64,000 nt of DNA from Pyxidicoccus parkwaysis (GTDB taxonomy: Bacteria; Myxococcota; Myxococcia; Myxococcales; Myxococcaceae): NCBI RefSeq assembly GCF_017301735.1, contig NZ_CP071090.1, forward strand, positions 8,856,001 to 8,920,000, written 5' to 3'. The notes beneath the pieces were generated by a model. It did no database searches. It saw only the letters and a program-made list of their open reading frames with translations, and was not told where the DNA came from. A program made the position numbers and the translations under genes. Of the stretch, positions 39,843-48,427 are shown piece after piece; the stretch's first letter is position 1, and every line of letters begins with the position of its first letter.

Positions 39843-41168
39843 ATGCGCGAATACAACTTCGACGGGCTCGTCGGTCCCACCCACAACTACGGCGGCCTCT
39901 CGCCCGGCAACCTGGCGTCGCAGAGCCACGGCGGTGAGCCCAGCCACCCCCGCGAGGCGGCGCTCCAGGGCCTGGAGAAGATGCGCTTCGTGTCGGGACT
40001 GGGCGTAGGCCAGGCGGTGCTGCCGCCGCAGCCGCGCCCGTCGCTGCGGGCCCTGAGGGCGCTGGGCTTCACCGGCACGGACGAGGAAATCATCACCCGC
40101 GCGGCGCGCGAGGCGGAGCACCTGCTGCGCCTCACCTCCAGCGCGTCCGCCATGTGGACGGCCAACGCCGCCACCGTGGCGCCGAGCGCGGATACCAGCG
40201 ACGGCCACGTCCACCTGACGCCCGCCAACCTGTCGCAGATGTACCACCGCGCGATTGAAGCGGAGACGACGCACGCGGTGCTGCGCTCCATCTTCGGCAA
40301 CGAGCGCTTCTTCACGGTGCACCCGCCCCTGCCTGGCAGCGGCCACTTCGCGGACGAGGGCGCGGCCAACCACACACGGCTGTCCACGCCGGGCCACGCG
40401 GGCGTGCACCTGCTCGCGTGGGGCCGCAGCGCGTGGCAGGACGTGCCGGGCCCCAAGCGCTTCCCCGCTCGGCAGACGCTGGAGGCGAGCCAGGCGCTGG
40501 CGCGGCTCCACAAGCTGGACCCGAAGCAGGTCCTCTTCCCGCAGCAGCGCCCGGACGGCATCGACTCGGGCGCCTTCCACACGGACGTGCTGGCGGTGGG
40601 CAACGAGCGCTTCCTCATGCTGCACGAGCTGGCCTTCGTGGACCACGCGGGGCTGCTCCAGGTGCTGCGCGAGAAGCTGGGTCCGGAGTTCCGCGCGGTG
40701 GTGGCGAGCAGCGCGGAGCTGCCGCCGAAGGACGCGGTGAAGTCGTACCCGTTCAACTCGCAGGTGCTGACGCTGCCGGACGGCACCATGGCGATTGTCG
40801 CGCCCATGGAGGCCCGCGAGACGCCCGCGGCGCACCGCTTCCTGGAGCGCGTGGTGGCCGAGGACACGCCGGTGAAGGCCGTGCACTACCTGGACGTGCG
40901 CCAGTCGATGAACAACGGCGGCGGCCCCGCCTGCCTGCGCCAGCGCGTGTGGCTGACGGACGCGGAGCGCAAGGCGATTACCGCGGACGTCTTCTACACG
41001 CCCGCGCTGCACGACTCGCTGGCCGCGTGGGTGCGGCGCCACTACCGCGAGGTGCTGCGGCCCAAGGACTTGCAGGACCCGCAGCTCGTGCGCGAGACGA
41101 TGACGGCGCTGGACGAGCTGACGCGCCTGTTGAAGCTCGGCAACGTCTACGACTTCCAGCAGCCTTGA
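39843..41168 (+). CDS. astB: N-succinylarginine dihydrolase
   Basis: A 441-residue AstB matching the full family length. It has the N-terminal FDGLVGPTHNYGGLSPGN, the catalytic Glu in FADEGAANHTR, the catalytic His in GAFHTDVLAVGN and the nucleophile Cys364 in NNGGGPACLRQRV. It hydrolyses succinylarginine to succinylornithine, ammonia and CO2 in arginine catabolism. The other ast genes are not adjacent. It is divergent from the lpxL-like gene, with only a few bases between starts. Confidence 0.97.
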   Translation: MREYNFDGLVGPTHNYGGLSPGNLASQSHGGEPSHPREAALQGLEKMRFVSGLGVGQAVLPPQPRPSLRALRALGFTGTDEEIITRAAREAEHLLRLTSSASAMWTANAATVAPSADTSDGHVHLTPANLSQMYHRAIEAETTHAVLRSIFGNERFFTVHPPLPGSGHFADEGAANHTRLSTPGHAGVHLLAWGRSAWQDVPGPKRFPARQTLEASQALARLHKLDPKQVLFPQQRPDGIDSGAFHTDVLAVGNERFLMLHELAFVDHAGLLQVLREKLGPEFRAVVASSAELPPKDAVKSYPFNSQVLTLPDGTMAIVAPMEARETPAAHRFLERVVAEDTPVKAVHYLDVRQSMNNGGGPACLRQRVWLTDAERKAITADVFYTPALHDSLAAWVRRHYREVLRPKDLQDPQLVRETMTALDELTRLLKLGNVYDFQQP

Positions 41169-41182
41169 GAAACGACCTCCCG

Positions 41183-42157
41183 GTGAATGGCCGCGTATCC
41201 GGACAGCGCCCACCCACGACGGAGTTCGACCGCCAGGTCACTCATGAGCGCGAGCGGATGGAACGGGCGCGTGCCTATTGGGAACGGGAGGGCGGAATCA
41301 TGGAGGTCCAGCGGGCCCTCAACCGGGACTTCCAGCAGGGCCTCCTCACGCGCGACGAATGCATGTTCACCGGGCACTTCGTGTTCCGCATCCTCATCGA
41401 GCGCGTGGCGCGCCGGGTCGGCCATACCCGCATCGAAGACATCCTCGCGGATGCGGAGTTCCACGCCGCCTTCGTCGCCAACGCGGACCAGCAGGGCCTT
41501 TCACCCCGGCAGGCACTGGCCTGGACGGAGAGTGCCCTCTCCAATGCCCGGCGGGAGTGGCACTTCGTGGCGCAGGACCTCGGCGGGCAGCACCACTTCA
41601 CGGTCTCACCCGCCCTCGCCGCGCGACTGGGCGGTCCCTCCACCGGAAAGCTCCCCTGCCCCACGCTCCGGCTGCCCGTCCCGGCGCTGCTGCTGAGGGT
41701 GCCGCCGGAAGCGGGGCTGCGACTGCCCCACGAGCGCCAATCGATGGCGGTGACTGAAATCTACGCGGTGGAGACAGCACCGCCCCGGCACCGCTGGCAC
41801 CTGTGGCTGTGCGCGCCCATCGACTCGAAGCTGGTGGCCACGGAGTACCTCCAGTTCGACCTCTCGCCGCAAGCCACCCTCGATGGCACCACCGCCGACT
41901 TGCGGCGACAGCACGGCCCGAGGTCTTCCCGCTACTGGATGAACTGCTGCTACTTCCTGGCGGGCGCCGCGCGGTACCTGGCGGAAGGCGGCCCCCGGCA
42001 GGAGGTGTGCTACGACGAGGCCGCGTACGAGTTGGGGCGGCAACTGGAGGCATTGCCTCCCGACGCGCATGCCAAGCGCGCCGAGTTCGCCGAACGGCTC
42101 CGGCGGAGCGGGCCTGGGTACTACACGCTGCTGACGGACCCGCTGGCTTCACACTGA
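41183..42157 (+). CDS. conserved hypothetical protein
   Basis: About 324 residues, soluble, with no signal peptide or recognised domain. Notable segments are TRDECMFTGHFVFRILIERV and SSRYWMNCCYFLAGAARYLA. The start is uncertain: GTG 41183 (15 bp after astB), ATG 41258 or ATG 41300 are in frame. Codon bias is normal for the genome. It may be co-transcribed with astB. Function unknown. Confidence 0.75.
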   Translation: MNGRVSGQRPPTTEFDRQVTHERERMERARAYWEREGGIMEVQRALNRDFQQGLLTRDECMFTGHFVFRILIERVARRVGHTRIEDILADAEFHAAFVANADQQGLSPRQALAWTESALSNARREWHFVAQDLGGQHHFTVSPALAARLGGPSTGKLPCPTLRLPVPALLLRVPPEAGLRLPHERQSMAVTEIYAVETAPPRHRWHLWLCAPIDSKLVATEYLQFDLSPQATLDGTTADLRRQHGPRSSRYWMNCCYFLAGAARYLAEGGPRQEVCYDEAAYELGRQLEALPPDAHAKRAEFAERLRRSGPGYYTLLTDPLASH

Positions 42158-42187
42158 AGCGCCGAAGCGCGGGCGGGTGCGTGCTCC

Positions 42188-42358
42188 GTGGACGCGCATC
42201 GCAACGGGTGCATCGAGAACCCGGTGCGAGGAAAGCCGCTCGCGGACGGGGACTCGAAGATGCGCGCCACCCAGGCGCCCATCTACGCGCAGCGGAAGGG
42301 ATGCGCCGCTGAAGCGTGGGTAAATGTATCCAGGTTGCAGATGCAGCGGATGATATGA
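42188..42358 (+). CDS. small open frame, possible gene remnant
   Basis: A GTG-initiated 56-codon frame containing DGDSKMRATQAPIYAQRKGC. It looks like real protein composition rather than a shadow, but it has no convincing ribosome-binding site and no homologue I recognise. It lies immediately upstream of the broken toxin gene and could be the tail of a deleted gene. Confidence 0.25.
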   Translation: MDAHRNGCIENPVRGKPLADGDSKMRATQAPIYAQRKGCAAEAWVNVSRLQMQRMI

Positions 42359-42364
42359 TTTCCG

Positions 42365-42387
42365 GCCGGCCCGGCTTCGGGGCCGGC
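42365..42387 (+). promoter_or_regulatory. 5' leader hairpin of the SitA6-like gene
   Basis: A perfect 8-bp stem gccggccc / gggccggc with a 7-base loop ends 12 bases before the ATG at 42400. The G-rich stretch ggggg that could serve as ribosome-binding site begins right after it. It might stop upstream transcription or influence initiation. Confidence 0.35.
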
Positions 42388-42399
42388 TGGGGGTCCGGG

Positions 42400-43085
42400 A
42401 TGTGGAATCGGGTGGTCTGGCTTTGGCTGTGCGCGGTGCTGTGGTCATGCGCGTCGACTCCGGCGGCTCCCTTGGAGCGGGACGCGGCGGAGTACCCGGA
42501 GGCGTACACCCGGCTGGATGAGGGCGCGTGCGTCACGTTCGTCTGTGCGCAGGACGCGTGCGGCCTGTTCCGCTGTGAGGATGTGCCTCCCGAGCCCGGA
42601 CGCGTGGTGCGCACGCGCGGCACCTTCGTGCTGCCGCCCAGCGCGGTCCAGTCACCGCAGCGGAACTGGGGCTACCCGTGGGTGCAGCCGGGACAGTCCG
42701 AGCCGGTGTTCGTCATCCCTGGGACGGGCGGGAGCTGCTGCCGAGCCAGAAACGGCTGCTGGAGATGGCCCAGGCCCTGGCGACGAAGCCTCGGGAGAAG
42801 CACCACATCTTTCCGCAGGAGGCGGGACTGAAAGAGTGGTTTGAAATCCAAGGCATCAACATCCACAAAGAGACGATGCTGATTGATATCGACACCCACC
42901 ACCGCCTCCACAAGGGAGCCAGGGGTGGGGCATGGAACCGTGCCTGGCGGGATTTTCAGAACGCCCACACGAGAGCAACAAAAGAGGACATGTACCGCTA
43001 TGCACGGGAACTCATTGTCCGCTTCGACTTGATAGGTCCCATCCTACCGTACCATCTGCTGGTCGGGCCCCCCATCGAGTATTGA
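42400..43085 (+). pseudogene. SitA6-type polymorphic toxin lipoprotein, frameshifted
   Basis: The 5' frame encodes a lipoprotein leader (MWNRVVWLWLCAVLWSC, lipid Cys17, then ASTP) and the Cys-rich family region CVTFVCAQDACGLFRCEDV, up to VFVIP at residue 107. The family sequence then continues in another frame from 42720 (WDGRELLPSQKRLLEMAQAL) through the HNH-like toxin region KHHIFPQ, INIHKETMLIDIDTHHRLH and GGAWNRAWRDF, ending at 43085. One base missing near 42718-42720 explains the break; unshifted translation stops at 42831 without the toxin domain. The family is the Myxococcus TIGR02269/DUF2380 lipoprotein group, known as SitA6 toxins moved by outer-membrane exchange. Alternatives are a sequencing error or recoding. 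The immunity gene follows 4 bp later. Confidence 0.8.
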
Positions 43086-43089
43086 CGCC

Positions 43090-43806
43090 ATGCGAGTCTT
43101 CACTCTGAAACTTGGAGACAACGACCTCCAGAAGGGCGAATACAACGCCGCGTACAAGTGGAAGCTGCCTGGCATCTCGTGCCCTACGTGCAAGGCAACG
43201 TGGGGCGGAGCAGGCACCAACTATCCGGCCGTGGACCTGTCAGTGCTGCCCGAGGCCCGGAAGTATCTGAAGGCGCGGCTGGAGGAGGACTTCGAGGAGT
43301 ACGAGCGGCTGCGTGACCAGGTCAGCACGCTTCTTCCTGCAGACTCTCCACTCGAGCCTGGAGCAAGGTTCGGTCCGTTGGTGGGAAAGGCCCGGGGACC
43401 CTTCTCTGCGTTCCTGCACCAGTACGCAGACATCCTGCTCGTCCAGCCCGACGTCCTGAAGCTCTTGCAGGACGAAGGACTCCGAGGTCTGCGTGGCTGC
43501 CGCACGGAGATGCTCTTCCGCCCCAAGGGCATTCCCGAGCTCCTCGACCTGCACATCGAGCCGCGCGGCCTCCTGCACGGAGACTGCATCCCCAAGAGCA
43601 CCCCGCCCCCGTGCCCGAAGTGCGGCCGTGATGGCTTCAGTCTTCCGAAGGAGCCCCTCCTCGACGCCGCGTCGCTCCCCACGGACCTGGACCTCTTCCG
43701 TCTGCGCAACTTCGCCACCGTGCTCATCGTCACCGAGCGCTTCAAGGACACCGTGGAGCGCTTCGAGCTGGATGGCCTCACCTTCCGCGAGCTGCCCCTG
43801 CGCTGA
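43090..43806 (+). CDS. SitI6-type double-CXXC immunity protein
   Basis: A 238-residue cytoplasmic-type protein of the Myxococcus double-CXXCG paralogous family. Two zinc-knuckle-like pairs are visible at Cys31/Cys34 (SCPTCKATWGG) and Cys175/Cys178 (PCPKCGRDGF); the first lacks the Gly after the second Cys. The middle contains FSAFLHQYADILLVQPDVLK. These proteins protect against the cognate SitA6 toxin. It starts 4 bp after the toxin stop and is intact although the toxin gene is broken. Confidence 0.88.
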   Translation: MRVFTLKLGDNDLQKGEYNAAYKWKLPGISCPTCKATWGGAGTNYPAVDLSVLPEARKYLKARLEEDFEEYERLRDQVSTLLPADSPLEPGARFGPLVGKARGPFSAFLHQYADILLVQPDVLKLLQDEGLRGLRGCRTEMLFRPKGIPELLDLHIEPRGLLHGDCIPKSTPPPCPKCGRDGFSLPKEPLLDAASLPTDLDLFRLRNFATVLIVTERFKDTVERFELDGLTFRELPLR

Positions 43807-43924
43807 GACACCCACGTCCGTCACCGCTGCGTCCGAGGCGCCAGGCGTCCATCGAAGGCGACCCTGGACAGAGGCATGGTCCACCCGCTGAAGGCGGGCC
43901 TGGCGCAACCAGGCCTCACGCTCC

Positions 43925-43964
43925 CCTGCCCTACCGGCGGGCCAGGAGGCCCCCGGAGGGCAGG
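43925..43964 (+). terminator. long GC-rich hairpin downstream of the immunity gene
   Basis: Arms cctgccct...gggcc and ggccc...agggcagg pair over most of 40 bases with an agga loop. No T-run follows. It lies 118 bp after the SitI6-type stop and about 90 bp before the deacylase start, so it may be a terminator or a leader structure. Confidence 0.35.
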
Positions 43965-44055
43965 AATGCCCCCGGTGGAGCCAGACGGCGACATCGGACG
44001 ATGGTCTTACCCGGAGGGGAGAACCACCTTCACTGACGAGGAGGTGACATTCCCC

Positions 44056-44577
44056 ATGATTCCGGAATCCATCCAACATTACCTGCGGCGCAACCGCGTG
44101 CGCTTCGAGCGCTACTGGCACGCCCATGCGGTGACCGCACAGGAACTGGCGCAAGCGCTGCACGTGTCCGGCTGGCGGGTCGCCAAGTCCGTCATCGTGC
44201 TGGCGGACCGGCAGCCCTGGATTGTCGTGGTGCCCGCGGCGGGCACGGTGGACCTCCAGCAGGTCCGCGACATCATCGGCGCGCGCAGCGTGCGGCTGGC
44301 CACGGAGGCGGAGTTCTCCAGGTTCTTCCCCGACTGCGAGCTGGGCGCGGAGCCGCCCTTCGGCGAGCTGTACGGCCTGCCGGTGGCGGTGGACGAGTCG
44401 CTCAGCCTGACGGACCACCTGCTCTTCCGCGCGGGCTCGCACGAGGAGGCCCTGGAGATGCGCTTCCAGGACTTCGCGACGCTGGAGTGGCCCCTGGTGG
44501 CATCCTTCATCCAGCGCGAGCAGCAGCAGATGATGGGCCTGCCCGACGCCGGGCTGGAGTCCCACGCGCCCGCGTGA
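44056..44577 (+). CDS. YbaK/EbsC-family aminoacyl-tRNA deacylase
   Basis: A 173-residue protein of the YbaK/ProX editing-domain family. It has HVSGWRVAKSVIVLAD with the conserved Lys of the active site, VRLATEAEFSRFFPDCELGA and PPFGELYGLPVAVDESL. The family hydrolyses mischarged tRNA in trans; the exact tRNA is not determinable. The ATG at 44056 is preferred over an upstream GC-rich extension because GGAGG lies 12 bp upstream and family homology begins there. Confidence 0.88.
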   Translation: MIPESIQHYLRRNRVRFERYWHAHAVTAQELAQALHVSGWRVAKSVIVLADRQPWIVVVPAAGTVDLQQVRDIIGARSVRLATEAEFSRFFPDCELGAEPPFGELYGLPVAVDESLSLTDHLLFRAGSHEEALEMRFQDFATLEWPLVASFIQREQQQMMGLPDAGLESHAPA

Positions 44578-44585
44578 CGGCGGGG

Positions 44586-47207
44586 CTACGGCTCGTCCGT
44601 TGCTTCGCCCGCGCCGCCGGTGTTGTTCAGCAGGTGCTCCAGCTCCTGCGCGTGCGGGTCGTCCGCGAGCTCCTTGCGGTGTGATTCCACGCGGGAGCGC
44701 TCCTCGGCCTCCAGCCGGGCCGCCCACGCCTCGGCGTCCTTGCGGGCGCCAGCGGGCAGCATGCGCAGGCCCTCGTGCACGGAGCGCGCCGCGGCGTCAT
44801 ACCGGTGCAGCGCCTCCTGCGTGCGCGCCACGGCGAACCAGGCATCGGGGCCGGGCGCCAGCCGCGCCGCCGTCTGCCGGCGCTCCACGGCGCGCGACAG
44901 CAGCCCCTCGCGCTCCAGGCACGAGGCCTCCATGGACAGCAGCCGCGCGCGCTGCGCGTAGTCGGTGAGGAACGGGGACACCGCCTGCAGCGTGTCCTTC
45001 GCCCTGCGCGTCAGGCCCGCGTCCAGTTGCTGCGCGGCCAGCGTGAAGGACAGCTCCACGTGGCCCGGAAAGCGCGCCAGCAGCCGCTCCAGCGTCTGGA
45101 GTGCCTCGTCGCGCCGGCCCTGCGCGCGCAGCACCTCGGCTCGGAGCAGGTGCGTGTCCAGGGCGTCCGGCTCCAGGCGCGCCACCTCCGCGGTCGCGGC
45201 CTCCGCCGCTGGGAGCTCGCCCTTGCGCAGCCGCAGCCGGGCCTCGCGCGCCCAGAGCGCCGCCACGCCGGGGCGGCCCTCGAAGCGCTCCCGCGCCCAG
45301 CCCGAGTAGGCCAGCGCCGCATCCAGCCGCGACGGCATGTTGGCCAGCGCGTCCAAGAGGCGCACCGCCACCTCCGGCGCGTCCGGCGTCATCGCGGCCA
45401 GGTCCTCCAGCGAGCGGGCCCGGTGGATGGCCTCGCCCTGGAGCGCCCCCAGGTCGCCCGCCTCGTAGGCCAGCCGGTACTCGAGGAAGCCCTGCGAGCG
45501 GCGCCCCAGCGCCAGCAGCGCCCGCGCGGCCACGCGGTGCGAGACGCCGTCGAGCGGCGACAGGTAGAGCGCGCGGTTGACGAAGGACAGCGCCTCGCCC
45601 GCGGCCCCGGGGCCTCGCGCCGCGTACGCGGACGCCACCAGCCGGTAGAGCAGGTAGTCCGCGGGGTGCAGGTCGATGAGCGCCACCCCGCGCGCGCGCA
45701 CGTCGGACTCCGGCGCGCGAGCGGTGACGAGCCCCGCCAGCTCCGCCTCCGCGTCCGCGAGCGCGTAGCGCCCGGGCACCAGCGCCGCCAGCGCCAGCCC
45801 CGTCAGCGCCACGCCCGCGCCCAGCATCCACGCGGAGGGCTTCAGGCCGCCGGACGTCCCGGGGGCGCGTCTGCGCTCGCGGGGCCGCGCCACCGCGCCC
45901 AGCACCACCAGCGCCGCCACCGCGCCCGCCGGCAGCTCCAGGCTGAAGTCGAAGAGGTCATGCAGCACCAGCGCCGCCACGCCCGACAGCGCGGCCAGCT
46001 CCAGCGCGTCCAGGCCCTGGCGGCGCAGGAGCCGCACGAAGCCCCACGCGGCCACGGCGAGCAGCAGCAGGCCCGGCACGCCCAGCTCCACCGCGACCTG
46101 GAGTACGGCGTTCTCCGGATGCGTGAGGGTGTTGATGTCGGGCGCGGTCTGGTAGCGCGGGAAGGCGGCTTCGAAGGCGCCGCGCCCCATGCCCAGCACC
46201 GGGAAGGCGCGCGCCGTCTCCACCATCATCGGCCAGAGGGCCACCTTGGACTGGCGCAGCTTCTCCACGCTGTCCGCGCTGCTCGCCTCCACCCACAGCT
46301 TGTCCGCGGCGGTGTACGCGCCCACCGCGAGCACGGCGAAGAGCCCCAGCAGCGCGGCGGCGCTGCGGGCCCACATCGGCGTCGCGCGGCCGGCGGACTC
46401 CCGGCGCCGGCGCAGCAGCAACACCGAGAGCAGCACCTGCCCGAAGACGTAGAAGGCGATGCCTCCGCGAGACAACGTCAGCACCACGCCCAGGCCACCC
46501 GCGCCCGCCGCCAGCGCATACGGCAGCGCGCGCGAGCGGGGCCGCGTGGTGAGCGCCAGCCCCAGCGCCACCGTGGAGGACAGCCCGAGGAAGCCCGCGA
46601 GGTGGTTGGGGTTGCCGAAGGGCGTCACCAGCGGGGGCCGCGCGTCCACGAACGGCAGCACGCCGAAGAGGGACTGCACGCCGAGCAGCGCGTGGCCCAG
46701 CCCCACCACCACCAGCGCCGCGCCGGTGAAGGCCAGCACCGACAAGAGCCGCTCCCGGCTGCGGCGCGCGCGGCACACCTGCACCGTCGCGAGGAAGGCC
46801 AGGAGGTACGCCACGTGCTTCGCCAATTCGCGCCACGTGGCCGGAGGGTCCATGGACACGGGCCGCGCGCCGTCCAGGCCCATGGGCACCAGGGCGAACT
46901 CACGCAGCGCCGCGGACTCCGGGCTCAGCACGTTGAGGAGGCCCGCCGGCAGCGGGACGAGCTGCACCGCGCACAGCACCGCCCCCACGGCCAGGGGCAC
47001 CGCCAGCAGCGGGAAGCGCAGGGACTGGCCCTGGCGCCTCGCGGCCACCGCGGCCAGCACCGCCGCCACGCCGGAGAGCGCCACCAGCGGCCACAGCACC
47101 CACCGCGCCGCGCCCCCCATCGCCACCGGGCCCAGCACCACGAGCACCGCCAGCGCCGCCTCGGCGAGCAGGGTGAATCGGGATGTGCCGCGGTGGGAGG
47201 AGGACAT
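44586..47207 (-). CDS. O-antigen ligase/Wzy-type polymerase with TPR-like repeats
   Basis: About 873 residues. Residues 10-470 carry 11-12 hydrophobic helices and the Wzy_C/WaaL signature loop (PFGNPNHLAGFLG, LSRGGIAFYVFG, GMGRGAFEAAFPRYQ followed by HPEN). The remaining 400 residues are Ala/Leu/Arg-rich helical repeats in the TPR style (ALATGRRSQGFLEYR-like units), probably periplasmic. It polymerises or ligates undecaprenyl-linked glycan repeats. An in-frame ATG 36 bp upstream (47243) is an alternative start. It is a single gene near polysaccharide genes. Confidence 0.88.
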   Translation of the reverse strand: MSSSHRGTSRFTLLAEAALAVLVVLGPVAMGGAARWVLWPLVALSGVAAVLAAVAARRQGQSLRFPLLAVPLAVGAVLCAVQLVPLPAGLLNVLSPESAALREFALVPMGLDGARPVSMDPPATWRELAKHVAYLLAFLATVQVCRARRSRERLLSVLAFTGAALVVVGLGHALLGVQSLFGVLPFVDARPPLVTPFGNPNHLAGFLGLSSTVALGLALTTRPRSRALPYALAAGAGGLGVVLTLSRGGIAFYVFGQVLLSVLLLRRRRESAGRATPMWARSAAALLGLFAVLAVGAYTAADKLWVEASSADSVEKLRQSKVALWPMMVETARAFPVLGMGRGAFEAAFPRYQTAPDINTLTHPENAVLQVAVELGVPGLLLLAVAAWGFVRLLRRQGLDALELAALSGVAALVLHDLFDFSLELPAGAVAALVVLGAVARPRERRRAPGTSGGLKPSAWMLGAGVALTGLALAALVPGRYALADAEAELAGLVTARAPESDVRARGVALIDLHPADYLLYRLVASAYAARGPGAAGEALSFVNRALYLSPLDGVSHRVAARALLALGRRSQGFLEYRLAYEAGDLGALQGEAIHRARSLEDLAAMTPDAPEVAVRLLDALANMPSRLDAALAYSGWARERFEGRPGVAALWAREARLRLRKGELPAAEAATAEVARLEPDALDTHLLRAEVLRAQGRRDEALQTLERLLARFPGHVELSFTLAAQQLDAGLTRRAKDTLQAVSPFLTDYAQRARLLSMEASCLEREGLLSRAVERRQTAARLAPGPDAWFAVARTQEALHRYDAAARSVHEGLRMLPAGARKDAEAWAARLEAEERSRVESHRKELADDPHAQELEHLLNNTGGAGEATDEP

Positions 47208-47309
47208 GCTGGGCGGAGGGGCCCGGAAGTATGTCACGGCCATTCACGACTGCCCGCTTCCAGCCCGTCACCCGGCCGCACAGGAACCGGGCGTGCGTGG
47301 GGCGATGCG

Positions 47310-47957
47310 TCAGAAGCGCAGCGCCACGAGGGGCAGCGTGGGACGCGGCTGCCACCGGCGCGCCTGGAGCGAGCCGCGCGCGTCGCGGCGGGCCTTCAAG
47401 TCACGCAATTCGTCCTCCATGCGGATGCGCTCGCGGACGAGCTCCTCGCGCTTGAGGCGGTTGCCGTTGGCCTCGTTCGAGCCGCTGACGAGGCCCGCGA
47501 TGACGAGCCCCACGCCGACGACGCCCACGGCGGTGAGGCCCGTGCCCCAGCGCAGCAGCGCCGTCTCGTCATCGGGGTCCTCCTGGTCCAGGCCGAAGAT
47601 GATGAGCGGAATGCCAATCAGCAGCATCGGCGTCAGCACGTAGCCGCAGTACGCCAGCAGCAGCGAGCCGATGGGGAAGTTCACGTCGATGGAGCGAATC
47701 TCGCTCTGGAGCAGGTTCACCTCGGTGGTCAGCTTGCGGATGCGCGCGTCCAGGTCCGCGTCCACCGGAGGTGCCAGGGGAGGAGCTGAAGGAGGCGCGG
47801 AGGGAGGCGCGACGCCCGGAGTGCCTTCCGTTGGAGCCTGGGCGACGAGCAGGCGCGCGGACAGGTGACGCCCGGAGTCCGGGGCCAGCAGGGACGTCCG
47901 GGGAGACGCGGGGGAAGGCGCTGCGGCCAGCAGGACGGCGGCGAAGAGGGACAGCAT
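47310..47957 (-). CDS. exported or membrane protein with two helices, unknown
   Basis: A 215-residue protein. A signal-peptide-like N-terminus (MLSLFAAVLLAAAPSPA) precedes a Pro/Ala-rich stretch and a short coiled coil (DARIRKLTTEVNLLQSEI). Two hydrophobic helices follow (LLAYCGYVLTPMLLIGIPLI and VGVVGVGLVIAGLV), then a basic coiled-coil tail (LVRERIRMEDELRDLKARR). No family recognised. It is followed on the same strand by the Wzy-like gene after 102 bp. Confidence 0.7.
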   Translation of the reverse strand: MLSLFAAVLLAAAPSPASPRTSLLAPDSGRHLSARLLVAQAPTEGTPGVAPPSAPPSAPPLAPPVDADLDARIRKLTTEVNLLQSEIRSIDVNFPIGSLLLAYCGYVLTPMLLIGIPLIIFGLDQEDPDDETALLRWGTGLTAVGVVGVGLVIAGLVSGSNEANGNRLKREELVRERIRMEDELRDLKARRDARGSLQARRWQPRPTLPLVALRF

Positions 47958-48070
47958 GAGTCGGTCCTCCTGGAGTGTGGAGCAGGCAGGCGACCCTAGC
48001 ATCCACCCAGGCACGCCGGCCCTCGCGGGCTGCTTGCATCCGGGGGTTCTTCTGGCATGTTCGCCGGCCC

Positions 48071-48346
48071 ATGCGCCGCCTCCTCATCACCGCCGCCCTC
48101 CTGTGCTCCACCCTGTCCGGCCTCGCCGGCTGCAAGGGCGCCTGCCGCGAGCTGTCGGAGAAGCTCTGCGACTGCTCCACCAACTCCGTGGAGAAGGAGC
48201 TGTGCCTCCAGCGCGCCGCCCAGGAAGAGGGCCGCGTGGAGCCCACCCCGGAGGACGAGACCGTCTGCGAGGGGCTCGTCGATGGCTGCGACTGCCACAA
48301 CATCGAGACCGCCGAGGGCAAGAAGGCCTGCGGCCTGTCCCGCTGA
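48071..48346 (+). CDS. small cysteine-rich lipoprotein
   Basis: A 91-residue protein. A type II signal peptide ends LSGLAGC, then KGAC. The mature part has nine Cys in all, arranged as CDC, ELC, VC, CDC and AC groups, suggesting disulfides in the cell envelope. The ATG at 48071 gives the basic MRRLLI start. It stands alone on plus between minus-strand genes. Function unknown. Confidence 0.65.
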   Translation: MRRLLITAALLCSTLSGLAGCKGACRELSEKLCDCSTNSVEKELCLQRAAQEEGRVEPTPEDETVCEGLVDGCDCHNIETAEGKKACGLSR

Positions 48347-48427
48347 CGTCTCACGGCGAGCCCGGGGCCCGCGAGCGCAACCTCGGAGTGTCCCGCTGAG
48401 GCGAGCCCCGCCGTCACCCGCTGGGGC

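Noticed and set aside
44775..47789. A 1004-codon plus-strand frame opposite the Wzy-like gene
   Set aside because: Shadow frame with low-complexity Arg/His/Gln content; the minus-strand frame has helices and family motifs.
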